Part shown: piece by piece, positions 1 through 6,141 of the stretch | Layout of the letters: the number at the start of each line of letters is the position of its first letter | Position numbering within the stretch: position 1 is the stretch's first letter | DNA from: Desulfobacteraceae bacterium | Lineage (GTDB): Bacteria > Desulfobacterota > Desulfobacteria > Desulfobacterales > Desulfobacteraceae | DNA length: 11,510 nt | Assembly: GCA_011390435.1 (NCBI GenBank) | Contig: JAABSK010000069.1 | Coordinates: forward strand, 1 to 11,510 | Reading direction: 5' to 3' | Program-made: the position numbers and the translations under genes | Notes under the pieces: model-generated | Database searches by the model: none | Seen by the model: only the letters and a program-made list of their open reading frames with translations | What the model was told of the DNA's origin: nothing

Positions 1-195
1 AAGGGTGTCTACTTTGTCCAGATCAATGCCCAGTGCTGCGGCATTGTTGACAATCGCCAGGCCCTGGCCTGTATCAAACAAAATGGTCTGATCAGGGGTC
101 TGGATGAGAAAGCTGAGGCCGTGTTCTGCCATCAGCGGGGATAAGCTGGCGGTTACCGTATTTTCCACAAGAGTGGTAATTTTTATATTCGGCAT
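1..195 (-). CDS. MBL-fold metallo-hydrolase, N-terminal part (truncated by window edge)
   Basis: Read on the minus strand from ATG at 195, 65 codons stay open to the left edge. The translation begins MPNIKITTLVENTV and continues with a GLSFLIQT strand, an ILFDTGQG strand-turn and an LGIDLDKVDTL segment. This order is typical of the first strands of COG1237-type metallo-beta-lactamase-fold proteins (related to the archaeal dihydropterin-type synthase group). The metal-binding HxHxDH motif would lie just beyond the edge and cannot be checked. A strong ribosome binding site fixes the start. It lies 85 bp downstream of the SIMPL-domain gene on the same strand, so the two could share a transcript. 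The substrate is unknown; these proteins are mostly uncharacterised hydrolases or oxidoreductases. Confidence 0.8.
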   Translation of the reverse strand, partial: MPNIKITTLVENTVTASLSPLMAEHGLSFLIQTPDQTILFDTGQGLAIVNNAAALGIDLDKVDTL

Positions 196-203
196 GGGAC
201 TGT

Positions 204-210
204 CTCCTTT
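204..210 (-). promoter_or_regulatory. Ribosome binding site of the MBL-fold gene
   Basis: On the minus strand AAAGGAG lies 8 nt before the ATG at 195, a near-ideal Shine-Dalgarno sequence. It supports this start and shows that classical initiation is used in this genome. Confidence 0.8.
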
Positions 211-280
211 GGGTTAAAAAAAAGAATTTAAAGCAAGACATATGCCAGCCAGTTGCGGATCAAACAGCCTGCACCGGTGT

Positions 281-1003
281 TCAGTCGGACAGATAATATT
301 CCACTGTGGACACCACCCGCACCTGTTTGATGTGCGGGTTGTTCCGATCCCGGCTGGTGATGGAAAACTGGCCCTGGGATGCCCGTCTGATTTTCCCAAG
401 AGAGCTTTGGGAATCCTTTGCAAATTTCTGGGCAACTTCCCGTGCCATTGTCGTGGCTTCTTCGATCATCTCCGGTTTGACATCATTCAGGCGGGTAAAC
501 AGATACTCGGTCTGGGACTGATAGTCCTGTCCGGTGAATACAATCCCCTGTTTGCCCAGCTGAGACAAGGATCCCATGATGCCGCGCACGGTATCAATTT
601 TTTTTGAATATACAGTGATGGTCTGGATAGCGGTATACCGGAATTCAGCCCGTTGGGCATCGGCGTATTGCTGGGCAGACTTGTCGGTGATGGACGGAGC
701 CGCAATGGTGATCTCGTGGGCCGGGATATTATTTTTTTCCAGATAGGCCTGAATTTTTTCCGAGTGCTGGTCAATCGTTGTGTACAAGGCCGTCAGATCG
801 TTTTCCGCCACTGTGAACTGGATGGGCCAGATAACGATATCTGCTGTGAATTCCCGCTGGGAAAGCCCTTTGACTGTCACGCTGCGTTCATACATCTTAT
901 AATCAATGGCAGCAGAATATATCCAATATCCCAAAAGGGTCAGGCCGATAACGATAAACCCGCCCAGAACGGCAAATGCAGATGTGCTTGATTTTTGCAT
1001 CAT
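281..1003 (-). CDS. SIMPL (DUF541) domain protein with N-terminal membrane anchor
   Basis: 240 aa. Residues about 10-29 form one hydrophobic segment preceded by QKSS, reading as an uncleaved signal anchor, so the rest should be periplasmic. Residues about 40-239 match the SIMPL/DUF541 layout: an opening strand VTVKGLSQREF, a helix ending in the NNIPAHEITI region, the YTAIQTITVYSKKID strand, then the ARE-VAQKFAKDSQSSLGKI helix-turn and a closing VRVVSTVEYYL strand. Relatives include E. coli YggE and Brucella BP26, which form oligomers; the biochemical role is not settled (oxidative-stress links are reported for YggE). The gene starts with two ATGs (1003 and 1000) behind a purine-rich AGGAAAAGGAA stretch; spacing fits the second slightly better. 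It has its own promoter upstream and may be co-transcribed with the MBL-fold gene. Family call is firm, function is not. Confidence 0.85.
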   Translation of the reverse strand: MMQKSSTSAFAVLGGFIVIGLTLLGYWIYSAAIDYKMYERSVTVKGLSQREFTADIVIWPIQFTVAENDLTALYTTIDQHSEKIQAYLEKNNIPAHEITIAAPSITDKSAQQYADAQRAEFRYTAIQTITVYSKKIDTVRGIMGSLSQLGKQGIVFTGQDYQSQTEYLFTRLNDVKPEMIEEATTMAREVAQKFAKDSQSSLGKIRRASQGQFSITSRDRNNPHIKQVRVVSTVEYYLSD

Positions 1004-1062
1004 TGTTTCCTTTTCCTGATGGTTGATCCTGGTCCCGAAAAATCCTTCAGACCGATCAGGTC

Positions 1063-1092
1063 AATATAGTGCGGGCATGGCAGGTTCGTCAA
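1063..1092 (-). promoter_or_regulatory. Probable sigma70 promoter of the SIMPL gene
   Basis: On the minus strand TTGACG (1092-1087) and TATATT (1068-1063) are separated by 18 bp. Each hexamer matches the consensus at five of six bases. The predicted leader is about 50 nt, long enough to hold the Shine-Dalgarno sequence. Confidence 0.55.
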
Positions 1093-1158
1093 GGCGCAAT
1101 TTTGAGACTGGCTGCTGTACCGGGTGTTCCGGCGCAGCGGTTCAAAACGCGGCACTGG

Positions 1159-1186
1159 TTGACAATGGACCTGGATTTCTTATTTT
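1159..1186 (+). promoter_or_regulatory. Probable sigma70 promoter of the MFS exporter gene
   Basis: TTGACA (1159-1164, perfect) and TATTTT (1181-1186, four of six) are 16 bp apart. Transcription would start near 1193, giving a leader of about 15 nt that just includes GGAG at 1196-1199, 8 nt before the ATG at 1208. It lies back to back with the SIMPL promoter in a 204-bp divergent spacer in which no gene and no obvious operator were seen. Confidence 0.5.
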
Positions 1187-1207
1187 ATTGAATTTGGAGT
1201 TTCAAAC

Positions 1208-2410
1208 ATGGCAAGATCACAAAAATATCTTGGTGACCGGGGCATGCTGCTCATGCTGGCACTGACCAGTTCTTTTCCACCGCTGTCAACTGATCTGTAC
1301 CTGCCGGCACTGCCCCGGATGATGGCTGACTTTGGTGCGGCCAAAGCCCATTTGAACCTTACCCTGAGCCTGTTTTTTATCTTTTTTGCCGTGTCCCTTC
1401 TGATCTGGGGGCCACTGAGTGACAAGTATGGCAGAAAGCCTGTTTTAATAACAGGCCTGGTAATCTATGTGCTGTCCAGCGTCATGTGTGCACTTGCAGG
1501 CAGTATTTCGCTTTTGATCGTTTTTCGTATCTGCCAGGCAATTGGTGGCGGTGCTGCCACGGCTGTGTCCACCGCTGTGGTAAAGGATCATTTCACCGGT
1601 GAAAAACGGGCCACTGCCCTGGCAATGATCATGACCATGGTGATCATTGCACCGGTCATTGCACCGCTTCTGGGAGCTTTTTTGCTGAAAATTGCATCCT
1701 GGCATGCGATTTTCTGGACGCTGGCCGGTATTGGTACGCTGGTGCTTGCGGTATCGTTTCTGCTGCAGGAAACGCTGCAGGAACGCTATGCCGGCTCCCC
1801 TCTTGCATCTTTCGGTCGTCTGGCAGTGGTATTGAAAAACCCGGGGTTTTCTGTGCTGCTGGGGATTTTTTCCAGTGTGACCATGCCGTTGATGGCTTTT
1901 TTAGCGGCTTCGTCCTATATCTATATCCAGGGGTTTGGCCTGAGCGAACAGGTGTTTTCCTTTTATTTTTCTTTGAATGCCCTGTGTGCCATGGCCGGAC
2001 CCATGCTGTTTCTTCGCCTGTCCAGGTGGTTCCGTTCTGAAATAATCATCACCGGCTGCTTTGGCATATTGGCTGTCAGTGGATTTTTCGTATTTTTCAT
2101 GGGAAAGATATCTCCGGTGCTGTTTGCACTGTTCATGGGACCTGCCACCATGAGTATCCTGGCCATGCGGCCGCCCAGTGCCAACCTGATGCTGGAACAG
2201 CAGGATACCGACAGCGGTTCTGCATCCGCCCTGATCAACTGCTCCGGCATGATTATGGGCAGTATGGGCATGTTTCTGGTGTCCAGGGACCTGCCGTTCC
2301 TGATTCCCACACTGGGCGTGCTGCAATGCACGATCGGGATTGTTGGGGGCGGACTGTGGATGATCGTGCGTAAAAAAAAGTTCATCCGGCAGGCGCCTGC
2401 CGGAAAATAG
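1208..2410 (+). CDS. Bcr/CflA-family MFS multidrug exporter
   Basis: 400 aa, the usual length for Bcr/CflA drug:H+ antiporters of the inner membrane (12 transmembrane helices, DHA1 group). Visible landmarks: STDLYLPALP at 27-36 in TM1, a Bcr-type signature; motif A GPLSDKYGRKP at 68-78 between TM2 and TM3; FRICQAIGGGAA at 106-117 in TM4; the antiporter motif C equivalent APVIAPLLGAFL at 148-159 in TM5; and the LQETLQE stretch at 186-192 before the central loop. The second half has RPPSAN at 321-326 and the SGSASALIN helix near 336-344. The tail is short and basic (RKKKF). The family exports compounds such as bicyclomycin, sulfonamides, chloramphenicol or small peptides/cysteine; the substrate here cannot be told. 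GGAG 8 nt before ATG supports the start. It is followed after 115 bp by the antiporter gene. Confidence 0.9.
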   Translation: MARSQKYLGDRGMLLMLALTSSFPPLSTDLYLPALPRMMADFGAAKAHLNLTLSLFFIFFAVSLLIWGPLSDKYGRKPVLITGLVIYVLSSVMCALAGSISLLIVFRICQAIGGGAATAVSTAVVKDHFTGEKRATALAMIMTMVIIAPVIAPLLGAFLLKIASWHAIFWTLAGIGTLVLAVSFLLQETLQERYAGSPLASFGRLAVVLKNPGFSVLLGIFSSVTMPLMAFLAASSYIYIQGFGLSEQVFSFYFSLNALCAMAGPMLFLRLSRWFRSEIIITGCFGILAVSGFFVFFMGKISPVLFALFMGPATMSILAMRPPSANLMLEQQDTDSGSASALINCSGMIMGSMGMFLVSRDLPFLIPTLGVLQCTIGIVGGGLWMIVRKKKFIRQAPAGK

Positions 2411-2433
2411 ACAGTTCGGAATACGCGGATTGA

Positions 2434-2491
2434 TTGACAGTTCAGGCACTTGACCCGAAAGCGCTTGTCAAAATATTTTTCCCCTGATAAT
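2434..2491 (+). promoter_or_regulatory. Dyad and possible promoter between exporter and antiporter genes
   Basis: The 115-bp spacer holds TTGACA (2434-2439) and TTGAC (2450-2454), both able to pair with a GTCAA/TGTCAA at 2466-2471, followed by AATATTTTT. This could be a weak terminator for the exporter gene or an operator. TTGTCA (2465-2470) with GATAAT (2486-2491) is a possible promoter for the antiporter gene, but the spacing is only 15 bp; TTGACC (2450-2455) with TATTTT (2474-2479) at 18 bp is another option. The choices overlap and none is decisive. Confidence 0.25.
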
Positions 2492-2525
2492 ACTCAGTCA
2501 GTTTTCAATATGGAATGAGGGCAAT

Positions 2526-4115
2526 ATGCTTGTTATTTTAATCAGTTTTGCATTTGGATTCGGACTTGTTTTATCCCGCATCGGCCTGCCTCCCATGGTG
2601 GGATTTCTGGTGGCAGGTTTTGCCTACAACATGGCAGGGCTGGTACCGCCCAATGGATTGAATATTGCTGCAGACCTGGGCATTACCCTGCTGCTGTTTT
2701 CCATTGGCCTCAAGCTGGATGTGAAGGGACTTTTCAAGGCTGAAATCTGGGCCAGCACCACAATTCAGATGATAGTCACGACTATATTCATGTGTGGCGT
2801 ATTGTTTCTGGGTCAAACCTTGTTTAATGCGGATTTTATGGAAATGTCCTGGCAGACCATCGTACTGCTGGGGTTTGCCCTGTCGTTTTCCAGCACGGTT
2901 TTTGCGGTCAAAGTGCTGGAAGATAAAGGGGATTTGTCTGCTTTTTATGGTAAGGTTGCCATTGGTATTTTGATTATGCAGGATATGTTTGCCGTATTGT
3001 TTTTAAGCATTTCCGCAGGAAAAATTCCAAGTATCTGGGCCCTGGTTGTTCTGGGGTTACCGTTTGTAAGACCGCTGCTATTCCGTCTGCTGGATATGTC
3101 AGGCAGAGGAGAGCTGTTTCTTCTTTGCGGATTGTTTCTCGCACTTGGCGTGGGGGCCGAGGGGTTTGCTCTGGTCGGCCTGAAAGCGGATCTGGGGGCG
3201 CTGTTTCTGGGGATTCTTGTTGCAGGCCATCCCAGGGCATCCGAGCTCTCTAAGGCCTTGTTCGGGTTTAAGGAATTAATGCTGGTCGGGTTTTTTGTTT
3301 CCGTGGGCATGACAGGCCTGCCCACGATGGAAATGATGGCGGCAGCACTGTTGCTTTGTCTTTTTATTCCCGTAAAAACAGGGATTTATCATATGGTTGT
3401 CAGCTGGTTTGGCCTGCGTGCCAGAAGCAGTCTTTTTGCTGCCTTGACCCTGAGCAATTATTCGGAATTCGGCCTTATTGTTTCAGCTATTGCCGTGAAC
3501 CAGGGGCTGTTATCGTCTCAGTGGCTGATTATCATGGCCATCACGGTGAGTCTGAGTTTTGTTGTGGCCTCGCCTTTGAGCGTTCAGTCTGAATCTGTTT
3601 ATCGAAAAATGTTTGCCTGGCTTGTGCGCTTTGAAAGAGATGTCTGTCATCCGAACGATGCTCCCAGCGATCCTGGCGATGTCAGGGCCATCGTCTTTGG
3701 TATGGGCCGGATTGGTGCAGGTGCTTATGATACCCTGAAAGAACGCTGGGGCACTGATATCTGCGGTGTTGAACACGCGCCGGACCGGGTTGATTTTAAC
3801 CGAAGTCAAGGCCGGAACGTTGTTCTGGGGGATGCCTGTGACACGGAATTCTGGTTGAAACTCAAAAAGGACATCAATCTGGAACTGGTGGTTCTGGCAA
3901 TGCCCAATCATCATGGCAATGTGTATGCCGCCCGTCAGATACGCAATATGGGTATCAAGTGCCAGGTGGTGGCCATTGCCCGGTTTCCAGAAGAGGTGGA
4001 TGAACTGTCACAGATTGGCGTGTGTGCGGCATTCAATATGTATCAACAGGCTGGTGCGGGTTTGATTCAAGCTGCCATGGAAACTTTGGACGATGCAGGA
4101 CGTATCAAAACTTGA
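2526..4115 (+). CDS. Kef-type (CPA2) cation:proton antiporter with C-terminal RCK/TrkA-N domain
   Basis: 529 aa. Residues 1 to about 355 form a CPA2 transporter domain with repeated hydrophobic helices: RIGLPPMVGFLVAG at 18-31, LLLFSIGLKLD at 55-65, SSTVFAVKVLEDKGD at 122-136, IGILIMQDMFAV at 146-157 with the conserved Q-D pair (D153), and NYSEFGLIV at 311-319. Residues about 386-505 are a TrkA-N (RCK) nucleotide-binding fold: the Rossmann loop FGMGRIG at 391-397, an acidic residue ending strand 2 (E416), then the VVLGDACD and VVLAMPNHHGN strands. Family proteins exchange K+ or Na+ for H+ across the inner membrane and are gated through the RCK domain by NAD(H) or thiol adducts; which ligand applies here is not visible. 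GAGGG ends 4 nt before the ATG, a rather short spacing, but an upstream ATG at 2509 meets a stop at once, so this start stands. Confidence 0.9.
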   Translation: MLVILISFAFGFGLVLSRIGLPPMVGFLVAGFAYNMAGLVPPNGLNIAADLGITLLLFSIGLKLDVKGLFKAEIWASTTIQMIVTTIFMCGVLFLGQTLFNADFMEMSWQTIVLLGFALSFSSTVFAVKVLEDKGDLSAFYGKVAIGILIMQDMFAVLFLSISAGKIPSIWALVVLGLPFVRPLLFRLLDMSGRGELFLLCGLFLALGVGAEGFALVGLKADLGALFLGILVAGHPRASELSKALFGFKELMLVGFFVSVGMTGLPTMEMMAAALLLCLFIPVKTGIYHMVVSWFGLRARSSLFAALTLSNYSEFGLIVSAIAVNQGLLSSQWLIIMAITVSLSFVVASPLSVQSESVYRKMFAWLVRFERDVCHPNDAPSDPGDVRAIVFGMGRIGAGAYDTLKERWGTDICGVEHAPDRVDFNRSQGRNVVLGDACDTEFWLKLKKDINLELVVLAMPNHHGNVYAARQIRNMGIKCQVVAIARFPEEVDELSQIGVCAAFNMYQQAGAGLIQAAMETLDDAGRIKT

Positions 4116-4138
4116 CTTTAAATTACCAGGCATATTAT
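4112..4138 (+). promoter_or_regulatory. Possible promoter of the split purH operon
   Basis: TTGACT (4112-4117), overlapping the antiporter stop codon, and TATTAT (4133-4138) resemble -35 and -10 elements, but the spacing is 15 bp, which is short. No PurR-like operator or riboswitch was recognised in the 83-bp spacer before the cyclohydrolase gene. Read-through from the antiporter gene is the alternative. Confidence 0.25.
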
Positions 4139-4198
4139 TACTCTTGGAAAGAGAATATCAAACGCATCAACCGATGATAAAAATGTGAAGGAATAAAG

Positions 4199-4879
4199 AT
4201 GGGGAAAAATATTGTAAGCAAAATTGATCGTCAGGTCAGGATTCAGACGGTTCTGGTCAGCGTCTCAGACAAGTCCGGTCTGGAAAGTTTTATCCCGGCG
4301 CTGGTGGATATCAATCCACAGGTGGTGATTTTATCCACCGGCGGCACCTATTCAAAAATCAAAGAGATTCTGGGAGATCGTGCAGAAAACTGCCTGAAAA
4401 CCGTATCTGAATACACAGGCCAGCCAGAAACCCAGGGCGGCCTGGTCAAGACCCTGGATTTCAAAATTTACCTGGGACTGCTGACGGAGACATATAATGA
4501 TGCCCATCAGGCGGATTTAAAACGGACCGGAGCCAGGGCCATTGATATGGTTGTGGTGAATCTGTATCCTTTCAGCCAGACCATTGCCAGAGCCGGCGCA
4601 ACCGTGGAAGATGCCAGGGGGAACATTGATATCGGCGGTCCCACCATGATCCGGGCAGCAGCCAAGAATTTCATCCGCGTAGCCTCAGTGGTCAATCCTG
4701 ACTCCTATCCGCGTATCCTTGAAACACTCAGGTCCCAGAATGGCTGCCTGGCCCTTGAAGACCGTTTTGATCTGGCTGCAGCGGCATTTGAACACACGGC
4801 AGCCTATGATACCCATATTGCTGGTTATCTGGCCGCCCAGTCCACAAAGACAGTGCAGGCCTGCTACAAAGGAGAATAG
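4199..4879 (+). CDS. purH: IMP cyclohydrolase, stand-alone PurH N-terminal (MGS-like) domain
   Basis: 226 aa, corresponding to the first ~200 residues of bifunctional PurH. It closes the ring of FAICAR to give IMP, the last step of de novo purine synthesis, in the cytoplasm. Landmarks: VSVSDKSGL at 20-28, STGGT at 46-50, VSEYTGQPE at 69-77, VKTL at 83-86 (K84 equivalent to the active-site lysine of VKT), NLYPF at 121-125 (Y123), NIDIGGPTM at 142-150 (D144), AAAKN at 153-157 (K156) and FEHTAAYD at 197-204. The usual GRVKTLHPKxHGG segment instead reads GLVKTLDFKIYLG, so the Arg before VKT and the HP pair are gone. AAGGA precedes the ATG at normal distance. The stop is 5 bp before the formyltransferase gene, whose ribosome site lies inside this gene's end, so translation is probably coupled. 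The names purJ (this half) and purV (the other half) have, as I recall, been used for split forms. Confidence 0.9.
   Translation: MGKNIVSKIDRQVRIQTVLVSVSDKSGLESFIPALVDINPQVVILSTGGTYSKIKEILGDRAENCLKTVSEYTGQPETQGGLVKTLDFKIYLGLLTETYNDAHQADLKRTGARAIDMVVVNLYPFSQTIARAGATVEDARGNIDIGGPTMIRAAAKNFIRVASVVNPDSYPRILETLRSQNGCLALEDRFDLAAAAFEHTAAYDTHIAGYLAAQSTKTVQACYKGE
4868..4874 (+). promoter_or_regulatory. Ribosome binding site of the AICAR formyltransferase gene
   Basis: AAAGGAG lies inside the last codons of the cyclohydrolase gene, 10 nt before the ATG at 4885. Its presence argues that the split of PurH is a true two-gene arrangement, not a sequencing frameshift. Confidence 0.75.
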
Positions 4880-4884
4880 AACCC

Positions 4885-6135
4885 ATGTCTGAAGATTTGA
4901 AAAAAATGTATAAAACCATCATGGATGATCATTTCACCCCGAACCTTGAAGTGTCTTTTGTGGATGGGAATCAGCGACAGACGCTGTTTTATGAGAAAGT
5001 GTCCTGGGTGATCGACGGTGTGGAAAAAGGACTGCGGTACGGTGAAAATCCCGGACAGGAAGCTGCCCTCTATCGGCTGGTCAACGGGAATCTGGCACTG
5101 GGAAGTGCCACCACGATTTTGCCGGGAAAATATCTGGTTTCAGATATTGAATTGCTTCAGTCTGGAAAACATCCTGGAAAAACCAATCTCACCGATGCAG
5201 ACAATGCCTTGAATATTTTACGCTATTTTACAGATATGCCCTGCGCGGTGATTGTCAAGCATAACAATCCCTGCGGCGCAGCCCGGGCCCAGACGCTTGA
5301 ACAGGCCTATCATAAGGCTTACATGGCAGACCGGGTGGCTGCTTTTGGCGGATGTATCGCCCTGAACAGAGCCGTAGACAGAGCAACGGCTGAAGCCATT
5401 GCTGCGCAGTATGCAGAAGTGGTTGTGGCGCCGGAGTTTGAGGACGGGGTGATCGATATTCTGGGGGCAAGAAAGAACCTGCGGGTGATCCGGATCAATG
5501 CCATTGAAAAACTGCAGGAATTTATCGGACAGCGGGTGATCGATTTTAAATCCCTGATGGACGGTGGTATGGTGGCCCAGTGGTCGTTTGTCCCTGAAAC
5601 ACTGAGCCAAAATGATCTGGCGCTGGCAACGACTGAATACAAGGGGAAACACTATGCAGTAAAGCGGTCTCCCACAGATCAGGAATATGACGATATGCTG
5701 TTCGGATGGCTGGTGGAATCCGGAATTACCTCCAACTCTGTTATTTATGTTAAAGACAATGTCACTGTCGGCATTGGGACGGGTGAGCAGGACAGGGTGG
5801 GCGTAGCAGAGATTGCCGTGGACAAGGCATACCGCAAACTGGCTGACCGGTATTGTTTTGAGCGGTATCATGTCGGGTTTGCCGATTTGACAGATGCAGA
5901 TAAACGGGCTGAAATCGAAAAGGATGTAAAAGCGGTCAAAGGTGGTCTTATCGGATCTGCCATGGTCTCTGATGCATTTTTTCCGTTCAGAGACGGGATT
6001 GATGTGGGACTGGCCCAGGGTGTCAAGGCGATTGTGCAGCCGGGTGGTTCTTTAAATGATTATCAGTCCATTGAAGCGTGTAATGAAAACAATGCCACCA
6101 TGGTGTATACCGGCCAGAGAAGTTTTAAACATTAA
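4885..6135 (+). CDS. purH: AICAR formyltransferase, stand-alone PurH C-terminal domain
   Basis: 416 aa. It transfers a formyl group from 10-formyl-tetrahydrofolate to AICAR, giving FAICAR for the cyclohydrolase encoded just upstream. Landmarks: LRYGENPGQEAALY at 50-63, the catalytic Lys-His in VKHNNPCG at 124-131 (K125, H126), AFGG at 153-156, the SNSVIYVKDNVTVGIGTG stretch at 283-300, SDAFFPFRDGID at 362-373, QPGGS at 385-389 and the terminal TGQRSFKH, equivalent to the TGxRHFRH end of PurH. At 416 residues it is clearly longer than the ~330-residue formyltransferase part of bifunctional PurH. The extra length lies in an N-terminal lead of ~30 residues, a short insertion around SWVIDGVEKG (40-49) and a charged helical insertion at about 313-352 before SDAFFPF. 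All recognised catalytic motifs are present. It ends 6 bp from the converging RNB gene. Confidence 0.92.
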   Translation: MSEDLKKMYKTIMDDHFTPNLEVSFVDGNQRQTLFYEKVSWVIDGVEKGLRYGENPGQEAALYRLVNGNLALGSATTILPGKYLVSDIELLQSGKHPGKTNLTDADNALNILRYFTDMPCAVIVKHNNPCGAARAQTLEQAYHKAYMADRVAAFGGCIALNRAVDRATAEAIAAQYAEVVVAPEFEDGVIDILGARKNLRVIRINAIEKLQEFIGQRVIDFKSLMDGGMVAQWSFVPETLSQNDLALATTEYKGKHYAVKRSPTDQEYDDMLFGWLVESGITSNSVIYVKDNVTVGIGTGEQDRVGVAEIAVDKAYRKLADRYCFERYHVGFADLTDADKRAEIEKDVKAVKGGLIGSAMVSDAFFPFRDGIDVGLAQGVKAIVQPGGSLNDYQSIEACNENNATMVYTGQRSFKH

Positions 6136-6141
6136 AGGCGG

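Noticed and set aside
1762..1785. 12-bp near-perfect tandem repeat (GCTGCAGGAAAC / GCTGCAGGAACG)
   Set aside because: It encodes LLQETLQE, the normal ETL region of Bcr/CflA transporters; two copies only and in frame, so no sign of a repeat element.
1901..2449. 182-codon open frame on the minus strand inside the MFS exporter gene
   Set aside because: Rich in His, Gln, Gly and Arg with no domain, and antisense to a clear membrane protein; a shadow of the real frame.
4870..4890. Split purH as a frameshift or sequencing error
   Set aside because: The downstream gene has its own ATG with AAAGGAG at proper spacing, an extended N terminus, and the upstream gene ends in a plausible natural tail.
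5218..5871. 217-codon open frame on the minus strand inside the formyltransferase gene
   Set aside because: No recognisable motif, and the opposite strand encodes catalytic PurH motifs throughout.
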